A DNA stretch of 64,000 bases from Acanthosoma haemorrhoidale (lineage: Eukaryota > Arthropoda > Insecta > Hemiptera > Acanthosomatidae): the NCBI GenBank assembly GCA_930367205.1, contig OV884012.1, forward strand, positions 57,805,239 to 57,869,238, read 5' to 3'. This document shows, in pieces, positions 22,876-34,245 of the stretch; positions within the stretch are counted from its first letter, which is position 1, and the number at the start of each line of letters is the position of its first letter. Both the position numbers and the translations under genes were made by a program. The notes under the pieces are model-generated. The model made no database searches and was not told the DNA's origin. It saw only the letters and a program-made list of their open reading frames with translations.

Positions 22876-22966
22876 TGCAGGAAGAGTAGTGGAGTGATGT
22901 TTAACACCGGGTTTGTGAGGTATTGCAACCATTCAAAAAACGTGATTTGTCTGGTGGTTGAGCTTA
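22876..22966 (-). mobile_element. Family C LINE fragment
   Basis: The plus strand GCAGGAAGAGTAGTGGAGTG, TTAACACCGGGTTTGTGAGG and TTCAAAAAACGTGATTTGTC match 33347-33430 in the minus-strand copy C2. This is the reverse transcriptase C-terminal coding end, diverged and without a tail. Confidence 0.65.
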
Positions 22967-23675
22967 CATATGAATTCAGCAGTTCAAAAACAAATCAACT
23001 TATTCGTATTATTTTTGTGATTGTTACTATAGATGAATAATCCGAAAATTTCTTTGATAAAATCAATCAATGAATAGAAATAGGGTAGGGGATTAGAATA
23101 TGAGTCGTCTTATTCTTAGGGTTGGTTTATTTGATATAACGCTGTATTCATATGAAATTATGCCGTAACCATAACCATAACCTATAAAAAGGTCTACTAA
23201 ACTAATCTGGTTAGTTCTTGATAAGTTTGTTCTTATCTTCTCTACTCTGGCCAGTTTGATGATCTACAACAAAGCTGATATCACTTGGTCTAGCTAAAGA
23301 GGTGAACTGACGCCAAAAACACGAATCAAAGATTCAATTAATGCCTTTTTTTTAGCAAATAATAACTTTGTATCGACCCAAAACTTCGTAAAAAGGTGAC
23401 CTCTGCGAGGTTATAAACCAAACTAGTTTGTTTAACTTTATCAAATTATATATTTATATAATGCTACATATCTCGTTTCCTATTTTTCTAATAATCATCG
23501 GTATGTCCAATGATTCTTAAGCTACACTGCTATTTTTTGAAGCGGCCCTATGATCACTATGAACGGGATTATGTCCTTGTGGCAAGGATAGGCATAAACT
23601 AACCTTTCCCTTTTCAACGACACATGGCTAACTCTCATTAGCCGAAGGAAAGGTCATGTGATCAGAATTTTAAAT
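22967..23675. other. Unassigned A+T-rich sequence
   Basis: Nothing recognised. Confidence 0.4.
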
Positions 23676-23684
23676 TAATCAAAA

Positions 23685-23945
23685 AAAAAATTGTGGCTCT
23701 CGCGCTCTTGGTCAGCCTCCACTGGCTAGTACCCGGTGACGCGGCTGACGGAGGAGCGTGGGGGACTTCCCAAGACTCCGCTTTCTCTTCGCATGTGGAT
23801 TTGGGAGGTCTCTGGGCTGTCTGTAAGTATTGTATGAATGAGCGAGTGAATGATGAACTGTAAATATGGTATGAATGAGATCATTTATCTGTATTATTAT
23901 TGCCTTATAAAAGGCAGATTGTAATTATTGCACAATAAAGGAATA
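23685..23945 (+). mobile_element. Family A LINE 3' UTR copy A2
   Basis: From TGTGGCTCTCGCGCTCTTGG (23692) onward it is nearly identical to 28607-28850 and ends GCACAATAAAGGAATA. The 9-bp target-site duplication TAATCAAAA occurs at 23676-23684 and 23946-23954, leaving a few extra A/T bases at the 5' junction (23685-23691). It has no coding capacity and keeps the 3' hairpin GCCTTATAAAAGGC. Confidence 0.9.
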
Positions 23946-23954
23946 TAATCAAAA

Positions 23955-26900
23955 TTAGAATTACAGGTGGTAAATTTTGGAAAAAAAAAATCCAGGATAT
24001 CTCAATAAATGCATATGCTTTAAATAGATATTTTCTATTTGCTGTTGCTCATTTCTGCACGTGTTCCTCTGTCAGCCAGTTAATACGGAACCAAAAAGTA
24101 TTAGTATATTTCTAGTACTCGTGTTTCAGCATTATTTTTTATTTTGTGTGTTTAGTGGTGGGTGTGAAACAAGAGAATCTTCAGATCTCAGAGGTGACAC
24201 AAGCCCTTAGGAATTGATGGGTCAATAAAGGTTTTACGTTTTGGACTAGACCATAGGCACCAAGGTCAGTGGTCTGCGTGTTGATGTTTTTAGAGTTTGA
24301 CTGTTTTGGACCAAGTGTAAGTATCGAAGGCTGCATTCACATCGCCTCGAGAATGAGGTCATGCTGCATCAATATCCAAGCAGCGAGATGATCTGATCCT
24401 CCGTCAAGCAAACAGCTATACGCCCACACCTCACTAGAGCGTCGAACCAGCGATAAGAGTACCTGAGGCCTTGGGTGCCGCTGGAACAATGCTCCGTCGA
24501 CACTCGAGCCTCCGGCGCTGGCAAGTAAGCTCCCCAGGTCCTTAGGACCGTCAATGGTCCTGTCAGGGCCTTGGCATTTGCCGCTTTAATTAACCCTCTT
24601 CAGGGCTCGAGCCTGAACAGTTGTAAGTGCGCCGGGAATTAGACTATGTAAATCATGAGGAAGGCTGACACCTTCACCGATAACTATTGAACGACCTCGG
24701 CTTCTTATATAGTCATTAAAAATGAAAATGTATTAAACCTAATGATTCCCATCCGAAACTGACTCCATTTAACAGTAAGCGTTCATTAATGAGGATTCAG
24801 TGAGCACAGAAAAACAATTTATCGAGATAGTAATAGGATGTTAATTTACAATTCATGCAATCCGTGCTTAATGCGTACGGACTCTAAATAATAATTATTC
24901 ATATCATTAATGGTAATAACGTTACATCATTTCACCATTACATTGCAACTTACACTACCTGTATATGTATATGCCAATATAGACAAATTCAATCAATTCA
25001 TTGACTTAGTTACTTTCGATAAGATATGTCAAGTCAGCTATTTTATTTTTCAAGACAAACTAAAAATTACGATAAATAGTTGTGAAATTATTGTATCTAC
25101 CTTCTTTTTTTTTTTTTTGCGGTCCTTACGGGTTAGGTACGTATTCCTGTTAAGTGTGGGACAGGAGACATATTCTATTTTATTTTTGTTTATAATTGAT
25201 TTTTATTTTTTCTTCATTTACTGTCCAGGGAGAATTAATGTACTGTCAGCCTGGGAATCCGAACTCCCCGGTGCTTCTATATAAGGATTCAAGAAAACTT
25301 TTTACTTTGTATTTTGTATCTGTCACAGAAAATAATGTAAAAACAAAATAATTTAAATGATCACATTACAATAAAACTTACTTCAACGATCATTATCTAA
25401 ATACAAGTTTAGATAAATTATCTAAATTATTATAAATCCTTGGCAGGGCATCTCTGGAAGAGACGAGGTCTACCGAGTGTGTTTATCACCGTAGTTTGTA
25501 GCTGCCACTGATTAATTACTGAATGTAAAAGGAAACATAGCTAAACTGCCAATTAATCATGTATACAATATGTCATTTACACTCACCAATCATACTGCTA
25601 TAATCATTACAGCGAGAATAATAATAAAATACCAGCTCAATAAATTGTAATAAGCAATTGAGAGAATGGTGCAGGTGATACTTAGAATCAAACGAAGGGT
25701 AGGCAATAAAAATGGACAGGCCGAAGCGTTGACTTTTTGCCATGGTGAGGTCGGCAGTCTCAAAGAACTGTCAACCCGGCCCGGGATAATTTGCCATTTG
25801 AACACAATGGGCCCCCCTCCCATGCAAATCCACTTCCAGATTTCTTTTTGTCTGTCTTCAGATATTTACTGGACCACAAGTCTCTGCATGACAAGGAACG
25901 CGGCTGAATACGTCCTACCGATTTTGCAATTCGACTCCGATCCATGAATTAACTGAATGAAACGGGACTCTGGAGGAATTACTAGTTCACAAGGAACACT
26001 TTTTTCTGTCGAGAAAGGCCTTTTTTCTTTTTTCTTTTAGAGGGAGAGAGAAGTCATTGATTTAATATTTATATCCCAGGAATTCTGTGAAGCCAAGAAC
26101 GTATCCCTTGTAGGGAGAAAACTTTGAATTGTAGTCCTTAGAGACAAAGGTTTTATGTCTTGTAGTTTAAATGGCTCAATGCATTAAACAGAGTTATTTG
26201 CACAGATTTTGTTTTACGACTGTTACATTGGAAGAATGAATATGGTTTATTCATATTATTAAATATACTTTTACGTTTATTCTATTAGATCATTTATTCA
26301 CGAGTATTTTCTTTTACACAGTAAAATGATTCTGTGCAGTATTATAACATTAGGGGAGATTATAACTTAACCTATTAATGTACCTGTTAAATTGTTATTA
26401 ATGTTTGTTTTTTTAACGGTTTTAAATTTTAGAACTTTATTTTTCAATTTTATGTAATATTCCTCCACCATGTCTTACTGAACGCAATTGCATTGAAGAT
26501 ATTTGAGAATTGTAGTAAACCCACCAAAAGCTCATGTATAATTGTAAAATAAATTGCGGGTAGACCAAAGTATATTTATGAACTTTAAATTATACTATAA
26601 AAAAAATTTAACAAGTATAGCCATTTTGATTGCTGCTCCAAAAACATGATTTCCTGGGGCACATATAAATTTTTTTGTGCTTTGCAGACTTAAATTTTTT
26701 CCAGCTATAGGAAAACTATATCAAATGTAGTTAGATCAAATATCGTACTTAAACACATGAGAACGAATCACACGGGCTCATTATTATTTTAATACACTTC
26801 AAGCATTTTTCCGGGAATATTCATATACCCGGAATATATGTCAAGAGTTAGGCTTAGATCATTTAATGTTTCTGAATTTTCCAACTACGCTCGCAGTTCC

Positions 26901-27329
26901 ATAAAAGTGTTGCTTGATGAACCCTATCAAGTTTTTCTTTTTGGCAACTCTAACATCCTGATGTGTCTTCCGAGATCAAGCCATTGCTGGAATTGAGGAT
27001 GGGGAAAATCCCACAAGTCTCCAATCAATAGATTTTTTTACTATTATTATTTTACCCCAACCAGGGGGATCTGTGCCCCAGAAAGGAGTTCCTGGATTTT
27101 ATTTCGTATCCTGTGGTGCGCCTATTCCTGTGCGATTGGATCTATTGTACTGGTCAATGCACCATTGTGATTATAATAAACCGGTTTTAATATTGTCAGA
27201 TTTGTTTCTTGTTCCATTTATCTTAAACTTCTAACAATTAATGTTATTTTAGCTAAACCATTTACACGCCCACTACTCTCTCAACTATAAACAAACCGTG
27301 GCCTTACTCTCCAATCTAATTATAACAAC
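23955..27329. other. Unassigned sequence
   Basis: No supported gene. G+C-richer unique patches lie at 24340-24660 (with a 61-codon minus ORF, 24369-24554, no domain) and 25640-25960 (ORFs on both strands, an ATGCAAAT octamer at 25823). Patches like these could be regulatory. The rest is A+T-rich with no recognised repeat. Confidence 0.35.
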
Positions 27330-27340
27330 ATTCATTATGA
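27330..27340. repeat. Target-site duplication (left) of copy A3
   Basis: ATTCATTATGA here is repeated exactly at 28862-28872 on the other side of the element. Confidence 0.85.
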
Positions 27341-27396
27341 TGAGGCGTCATTGGGTGGTTCGCCAAACCTGGTAAACCACCCAATGACGCCTCATC
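27339..27396. repeat. Perfect 22-bp inverted repeat at the 5' junction of A3
   Basis: Arms at 27339-27360 and 27375-27396 are exact reverse complements (left arm begins GATGAGGCGTCATTGG) separated by 14 bases. The right arm and the loop are in-frame reverse transcriptase coding sequence (KPGKPPND). The left arm is an extra inverted copy lying between the target-site duplication and the element, sharing its first two bases with the duplication. It looks like a fold-back of the cDNA end made during insertion. Confidence 0.9.
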
Positions 27397-28861
27397 TTAC
27401 CGTCCAATTAGCCTACTCCCTATCCTCTCAAAAATATTTGAGAAACTCCTACTAAAACGTCTACTTCCAATTGTTGAATCCAAAAACCTTTTTCCCACAC
27501 ACCAGTTTGGTTTCCACCAACGACATTCCACTGCTCAACAAGGCCTTCGCGTTGTTGATCACATTTCCCCAGCCCTTGAAACCAAACAGTATTGCACTGC
27601 TGCCTTTCTTGATATAGCTCAAGCTTTTGACAGGGTTTGGCACGCAGGTTTGCTCTACAAGCTCAAAAGATATCTACCACAGACCCTTTTCCTAATCCTA
27701 CAGTCCTACCTTTCAAACCGCTTCTTCCAAGTCCGCTGTGGTTTAGGATACTCTAACTACTATCTCATAAATGCAGGAGTTCCACAGGGCAGTGTCCTGG
27801 GCCTTATCCTCTATAACCTATACACCGCTGATGTCCCCTCTACTCCCAATACCTTCTTGGACACATTTGCAGATGACACTGCAGTCTTGTCATCCCACCC
27901 AGACCCAGACATAGCATCCCATAACCACCTTGACGTGATCGAGTTTTGGTGCAATCAATGGCGGATCAATGTTAATGAAGCAAAATGCTCCCACATTACC
28001 TTCACCCTTTGTCGCAAGACTTGTCCACTAGTTTATTTTAATTCTATTCCTCTCCCTGTATCCGAGACAGTACGGTACTTAGGCTTCCATCTCGACAAAC
28101 GATTGACCTGGAACCCACATACGAGACTAAAAAGACAAGAACTAAACAGACGCTTTGGACAACTGTACAGACTACTTCAAAGGACATCCCATCTCTCAAT
28201 AGAAAATAAACTACTAATCTACAAAGTTATACTTAAACCAATCTGGACATACGGAATAGAGCTATTGGGGACAGCAAAAAAGTCGAACATCAAGCGTATC
28301 CAATCCTTTCAATCAAAAGTCCTGAGAACAATAGTAAATGCCCCTTATTATGTCAGCAACAAAACCCTTCATAACGATCTTAATATACCCTACATTTTAG
28401 AACTCATCCCTTCCAAGTTTATGAAATTCCACAGCAGCTTTTCCAACCACCCTAATCCTTTAGCACAGTCATTGCACTGCGCCACTCATCCCTATAATCC
28501 TCCTTGGAGACTGAAATGGCAGTTGCCTCGGGACCTGCTATAAGCGCGTGACAGTGGGAGTCCTGGCAATGGCCAATTTCTCCAATCATGTCCTGAGCGT
28601 CTGTGGCTCTCGCGCTGTTGGTCAGCCTCCACTGGCTAACATCCGGTGACGCTGCTGACGGAGGAGCGTGGGGGACTTCCCAAGACTCCGCTTTTTCTTC
28701 GCATGTGGATTTGGGAGGTCTCTGGGCTGTCTGTAAATATTGTGTGAATGATGAACTGTAAATATGGTAATAATTACATTTATGATGAGCATTTATCTTA
28801 TTACTTATTGCCTTACAAAAGGCAGATTGTAATTATAGCACAATAAAGGAGTATATCAACT
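27341..28861 (+). mobile_element. Family A Jockey-type LINE, best copy A3
   Basis: A 1.5-kb insertion bounded by an 11-bp target-site duplication (27330-27340, 28862-28872). It contains most of the reverse transcriptase with an uninterrupted frame, then a 3' UTR ending GCACAATAAAGGAGTATATCAACT. The endonuclease and the N-terminal part of the reverse transcriptase are missing through 5' truncation. It is the reference copy for the family in this window: at least 14 other fragments align to its 3' end. The intact frame implies a recent insertion. Confidence 0.93.
27362..28543 (+). pseudogene. Reverse transcriptase, Jockey-type, N-terminally truncated
   Basis: The open frame of 394 codons has no internal stop. 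In order it shows the motif YRPISLLPILSKIFEKLLL (27398 on), HQFGFHQRHST, the palm motif AFLDIAQAFDRVWH, VPQGSVLG, the catalytic FADD box (27866-27877), then LGFHLDKRLTW and the thumb block IYKVILKPIWTYGIELLG. The second catalytic aspartate region appears normal. This ORF copies the element's RNA into DNA at the nicked target. It starts inside the protein: no initiation codon belongs to it, and the endonuclease is absent, so it is dead for autonomous movement although its catalytic core is unbroken. Confidence 0.92.
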
Positions 28862-28872
28862 ATTCATTATGA

Positions 28873-30544
28873 CATGATCAAAACATTTGGTTCAGTGGCG
28901 TTGATAGATATCTCTTTATTATTTTAAATTGACAGGGCCATTTTAATGGAAACTATTTCAAAACACACAGACAAGCGGGCAGGCACACGAGCGAAATGCT
29001 ATTATCATATTTCATGTGAGTTATAATGGATTTCACGTCTGCATGCAAGTTTACAAGTGTTTAAAAATGTGTTGAGAAATGATTAGGAAAAATTTGGCAA
29101 TTTTATTTTTCGAAAAGCATCCAGATGGATCGGGAGTTTAGCAGTTATTATGTGAATTAGAGCTGTTAAAGGAGACGTAATTTCGGCAGATTGATTACGA
29201 AATCAATAACTTTTTGTGTAGTTTACAGTTAATCAATGAAAATAGAACCCTTCAAACACCTAAGTAATCCACTTATTACCGTTAGATGGTTAGTGATGGA
29301 CTGTGTTAATGACATTTCACAGACACTAAATCATATAAAGGTGAAGCTTACAAGATACTGACGTAGTTCACACTGAATAACTGTAATTTAGTAAATATGA
29401 CTCTGCTTGATAAGCAGGCATTCGATAATTGCCTTATTTTGTTGGAGTGTTCTTAGAGTTGTGTAGTATTGAAAATAATTACATTTTGGTAAATAAACAA
29501 TACTTTTACAATTATAACTATATCTGTTGAATCGAATAATATTAATCAGTTTTAGTAGAAAAAAATTAAAAAATATTTTTGTATTTTTAAAAAAATAGTT
29601 AAATTCTATTAACAAAACTAAGGGACGAAAATATAGTGACACAATTTTAATGACTTTTTGTAAATAATGTCAACAAAAGTGCAAACGCATTTAATTAAGC
29701 AGGATGTCCGTTGCTTAGATAGCCATGTCTAATAAGAAAGTAAATTGTTCAATTTTTTATAATCAATTAATTGAGTTTTAATTCACTAAATCATATTTAA
29801 TTAAAATTGAAGTATTTTTCTTGCCATCGGTCATATAATGAAACCGTGCGTTGTTCAGACGAACTGGGTTCTCACCATCACGAAAGCAGACGCAGTGGTG
29901 AAAACAGGGGGTTTCTTATCTGGTTAACCCTATAAATCGGTGCAAAGTCGAGAGCTGTCAAATGTTCATCTCAAGGAATGATAGACTAAAATCAGCGTTT
30001 TTCGTTGCACTAGATAAGTGAACCAACCTTCCATGCCCTATGTTGGAAAGCATTAGTTTAACCCGAATCAACTAGGATTAATTGCTACTCCATAGAGTAA
30101 TAGAGTACCAAAAAATAATATTATGGACTTTAAACTCAGGGAAATGTTTACAAGGGGTAAATAACGTCTAGCCCGTAACCGTTATCCTAAACGCTAACGC
30201 GAGATCTAATATCCTGGCCAAGGATGCTGAGAACAGGTGTTGGGCGACGAGCCCCGAACAAAGTACCGTTTCGGCTCTGATACGAGGAAACTGCAGTAAA
30301 AAATGCATGTGTGAGCTACTGGGGAGCAGGTGATGCTAGTCCACCTGACGGGGCTGCTCTGATTAACAGTACCTGTTGATTCAAACGGTCCTTGTCAAAC
30401 AGAAGCTGTTCAGCCCATCAATAAACACTCCAAAGCTTATATCGTAAAAAACAATTACGTCGTCGACCTGTAATGACAACCACAATTACCAAAGTTTAGA
30501 GGAGGATAAAAAACAACAACATTTAATTGAGAACCAAAGCAATA
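28873..30544. other. Unassigned sequence
   Basis: No supported gene. A less A+T-rich patch at 30150-30420 contains paired E-boxes (CAGGTG at 30328 and CCACCTG at about 30341) and could be regulatory. The rest is A+T-rich. Confidence 0.35.
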
Positions 30545-30985
30545 CAAAAACCAATCTGGATTTATGGACTTGAACTATAAAGCTTGATATGTATAAATCT
30601 CAAACTTCAAGCGCATTCAATCTAATGCCCTAAGAATATCATTAGCATTAAGTTGCACTTTTTCTGTCCCAAAAAAAACCCTCCATAATGACCTCAAATT
30701 CCGACTATCCATGATCAGATTTCCTTAACATTTTTAAAGTCCCATCCAAATCCTCCAGCAAAATCAGTTTAAAGTATCTCTAATGCTCTCCTCAGATATT
30801 AAAGCGGAAGTGGCCTCGTGATCTTTTGTAAATATTTAGTCACTAGAACTCCTAGTCACCAGTCAATTTTCTCCCCTCATGATCTGAGTGTCTGTGGCCC
30901 TTGCGGTCTCCTTCAGCGGTGATGCAGCTGAATGACTAGCATGGCGGATCTCACAATTCTCCGTTGTCTTTCTCGGACAGATCAT
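30545..30985 (+). mobile_element. Family A-related LINE remnant
   Basis: The region starts with a decayed thumb segment (ACCAATCTGGATTTATGGACTTGAA, coding KPIWIYGLE-like residues), followed by AACTTCAAGCGCATTCAATC, ACCCTCCATAATGACC, and GCGGAAGTGGCCTCGTGATC. All of these align in order with 28235-28530 of copy A3. Many stops and indels are present. It is closer to the remnants at 48440-48950 and 4850-5368 than to A3, suggesting an older subfamily. Confidence 0.65.
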
Positions 30986-31595
30986 ATAATAAATTTTATT
31001 AAAATTAAATTAATTTCAGAACCATGTGAAAATTGATTTCAATACTCATTGCTGGTTTGATAGCTAATGGACGTCATTCTAATGCAAATTGGATTGAATT
31101 TGGGACGGAATTAGGTAAATTGAGGTGCTCCGTGAAACTATAACGTAAACAAAACAGACAGAATATTGTATTCATTGAAAACATGTGAAAAACGGTTTGA
31201 GTTCCATTTCCTCTAATTAGCTCGTTTAATTAAGATGAATCAACGCTAATAAAAAATCCCTCAGAGCTTTCAGCTAGGACCATACGGAAAATGGATAGAA
31301 TATAAACCAAAGTGTATATATGTGGTAGAACATCAACCAGAACCAAAATGTCTGCATACGTAACTACAACGTACTGATAACAATAAGACTCACTGTTTTA
31401 ATTACACTTGGAAACACAATTAATCGTTTGGTACAGTCGCATTAAAATAGCAATTCCTAATATACGACTAGAAGTATTTGTAAAGAAAAGTAATCATGAG
31501 AACGGTTACTTTATTTTTCCTATTTTTTAAGGTCTCTCAACTTATGTTAGAAATTAAATTAAAAAAATAATATATATATATATCATATTGATAGA
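30986..31595. other. Unassigned A+T-rich sequence
   Basis: Nothing recognised; an AT microsatellite precedes the next fragment. Confidence 0.4.
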
Positions 31596-31652
31596 ACTTT
31601 ATTGTGCAATAATTACAATCTGCCTTTTATAAGGCAATAATAATACATAAAA
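31596..31652 (-). mobile_element. Family A LINE, extreme 5' truncation (about 55 bp)
   Basis: The plus strand CTTTATTGTGCAATAATTAC through AAGGCAATAATAATACAT is the exact complement of the last 50-odd bases of copy A2, including the 3' hairpin. It begins next to an (AT)n tract. Confidence 0.75.
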
Positions 31653-32344
31653 AATAAATATAATTTTTTGAAGACAACGATTGAATACTCCATTGTTAAA
31701 ATCATTTTTTTCAATATTTTAGCAATTAATCGTTTAAGAGATTTTCAGATACTATCTTGAGATATTTTAAAAGACGTCGAGTGAAGTATTTTCGGTCAAA
31801 AACAGCAAGCAGTTTTCCATAATGCTAGCCAACAGACCCACGACATTCCTCTTACACCAGCATATGGAAATGTCAGCGTGAACTGTTGAAAGCGCTTGTG
31901 CATAAATAATCTTATCCTCCGTCGATGACTCCAAAAAATGGAATTTTTTATTTATACCTTTAAATCGTATTCCGTAAGTACATATTTAAAGGATATCGTG
32001 GAAGTAGGAAGTTGAATCAACAATATCAACGGTATTGTATGTATTGTTGGTGAAAAATACTACTTCCTTCGGTCACTGAATATTGCTTTTTACAAAAACC
32101 AGAAAGGTTGAAATAACTTAAACATTAATGGTTAGCGCCTAGAATGAACTAAATAAATGATGTCTGATGTTAACTCTCAAATCTTTAGTTTTTGTAGAAA
32201 TTATTTTTTCTGCTACAATCTTTAATTGGTCGTTGTTTAAGTTTTTCATGTTTAATTCACATTTTCCATTATTTTATTTAAAAAAATAATTGTAGAGATG
32301 AAACTCCAATAGTTTCTAATCCTAAAGTACTATTGTTACCAGCA
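31653..32344. other. Unassigned A+T-rich sequence
   Basis: Nothing recognised. Confidence 0.4.
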
Positions 32345-32425
32345 GCTCGAACCCTTGAGAATAACGACATACTCCGTTGAAAACTTTCGGGAAGAAATCA
32401 ATAAAGCTGTGAAGAGACAGAAGGA
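32345..32425 (+). repeat. Dispersed repeat with covarying hairpin, copy 2
   Basis: Partner of 7705-7785. The hairpin lies at 32363-32378 (arms AACG/CGTT) followed by GAAAAC, then AATAAAGCTGTGAAG. Compared with copy 1 the outermost pair has changed on both sides, keeping the stem. Confidence 0.55.
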
Positions 32426-33049
32426 GTTTTATTGACGCTAAGCCAGGGATATTTAGGAATATCCCTTTTGAAATGTTTTTAGGGCCGTTATAGTAAAGGA
32501 TCAGCTGTGGTCACTAATTTGAACTGCTACTGCTACTGCTAGTGATGTAGCCTTACTGGACTGAACAAGGATTGTTTCCTCTTTCAGGATGGAAATCTAC
32601 TCAAACATTACGTAAGCTGCAGGGTCGTCTGACTAAACTTATCCCCCGAACCTAGTGAAAGTTACTGCAAGTATTGGATAAAAAAAATCTCCGACGAGTT
32701 ACAGGGACTGAAGCTCATCTCAGCCGCTTCCCACACTTGTCACGTATTCCGGGCTAAAAAACCCGCTCGGCCCAAGGTATGGCAGTAGAAGCACCGTCGG
32801 TAACTGCCTTCGCTTTTATCTTAATTACAAGATCACCAGAGATGCATGTTGACATTTGAATGACTTGTGACTCAATAAGACCAACTGCAGGCCGAGAAAG
32901 AAAAGGGCAACTCCAGGGACATATTTGGATCCGGCAGATCTAATCGGTTTTCAATAGTCGATGATGACAACGATGATGGATTTATACTTTGGTAATGTCA
33001 GGTACATCATAACCGTATTTATTAACCTACTTGCATGGAAAGGCTCGTT
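32426..33049. other. Unassigned sequence
   Basis: No gene recognised. The stretch 32590-32830 is richer in G+C, unique in the window and without an ORF of interest. Confidence 0.35.
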
Positions 33050-33766
33050 TTTTTTTCTTTCATAGCCCCTTTAAATTTGCAGATAATTATATATAATTAT
33101 AGATCCTCAGGCGAATCTATTTACAAATTATTTTTGTATTTCCTGTAGCATCACTACATTATATTCAGGTTTTGTTATTTTATAAAAATTATATAATGAA
33201 TAAACATGTATAATGATATACATTATACGTGACTGGACTAAACTGACTAATAAAGGTGATGGGACTCACCTTTTTGATCAACCTTAAAACTAACTTACAT
33301 ACTAATTCTTAATCTAATTTTTCCCCGACAGTCTGTTGCCATTGATGCGGGAGGAGTGGTGGGGTCATAGTGTTAAACACTGGGTTTGTCAGGTGCTGCA
33401 ACGAGTCAAAAAACTTAATGTGTCTCCGGCGGATGAACTCACCCACCGACGGAACACCAAGCAACGGGTGCAGATCAGCGTTCCTCAACCTCTCGAAAGA
33501 GGTATGTCGGACCACTTTTCGCATGATCCCATTCTGGAAGTGTTGGAGACATTTGGCTGTATTGTCAGTCAAGTGGGTAAATAGCGGGGCACCGTACAGC
33601 AGAGCTGGCCGGAGGACACATTTATATATCTTCAATTTGAGACGAAGCAGCAGGTTGGGTGAAGTTAGCAAGTGCGATAGCTGGTAAGCCCTTTGTCGTA
33701 CTTTTTCTATTCCCAAGCTTTTGGTGGGAATAAGTGAATGCATGTATATGTGTGAAAATTTCATAT
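33050..33766 (-). mobile_element. Family C Jockey-type LINE, copy C2, 5'-truncated
   Basis: A minus-strand element. Its poly(A) tail is the T run near 33049-33056 and its 3' UTR occupies 33057-33308, with a hairpin AAAGGTGA/TCACCTTT at about 33253-33274. The reverse transcriptase C-terminus is encoded at 33309-33764. It aligns over its full length with the larger copy at 60851-64000, except that this copy keeps a 213-base coding segment missing from the larger one. The upstream reverse transcriptase and endonuclease are absent. Confidence 0.9.
33309..33764 (-). pseudogene. Reverse transcriptase C-terminal fragment (family C)
   Basis: The open frame of 151 codons reads QRAYQLSHLLTSP, LKIYKCVLRPALLYGAPLF, LQHFQNGIMRKVVRHTSF and LLGVPSVGEFIRRRHIKFFD. 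This is the thumb and C-terminal region of a Jockey-type reverse transcriptase, related to but distinct from family D (IYKSVLRPALLFG). It lacks the FADD palm. Plus-strand ORFs at 33336-33687 are antisense shadows of it. Confidence 0.88.
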
Positions 33767-34000
33767 TTTTCAGACAGGTTACTGTATTGTATTCTTCATA
33801 TTTGTTTTGTTACCCATGTGCCTAGGGGGCTGAAAATATTTCGGTGTGGATTTTTTAAAATATTTTTGTCTGTATTACAAAAAACAAACAATATAATAAT
33901 GTTAAAAAACTAACAAAATACGAAAAGATACTTTTATAAGAAAAAAACAAAACAAATAAGTATATAAACTCACTTACATTTTATCACATTGTGTTAACAC

Positions 34001-34245
34001 AATTTGACAAGTATGTTGATGTTTTAACACAATTCACTAGGTGAGTTCATGATTTTTTACACAATTTCACTAAGTTAGTTGAACATTATTTCACCAAGTA
34101 TGTTAATGTTTTAGCAAAATTCCACCAGATACGTGGATGTTTTAATTCCGTTTCACCTGGTATGTCGATGGTTTACTCAATTCTACCAGGTGATTTGTTG
34201 TTTTTTACATAATTTCCCCAAGTGAGTTGATGTTTTGTATCTGAT
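34001..34245. repeat. Diverged ~30-bp tandem array, about eight units
   Basis: A periodic motif with consensus near AATTTCACCAAGTATGTTGATGTTTTA (variants separated by roughly 30 bases) repeats about eight times. Units differ at many positions but keep CA(C/A)AATT at the start and (G/A)TTGATGTTTT late. No ORF spans it on either strand. It is an old minisatellite or decayed satellite fragment. Confidence 0.7.

Noticed and set aside
31560..31590. AT microsatellite as a regulatory element
   Set aside because: Simple (AT)n tract, common in this base composition.
33336..33687. Two plus-strand ORFs of 82 and 105 codons
   Set aside because: They lie antisense to the family C reverse transcriptase on the minus strand and have no domain of their own.
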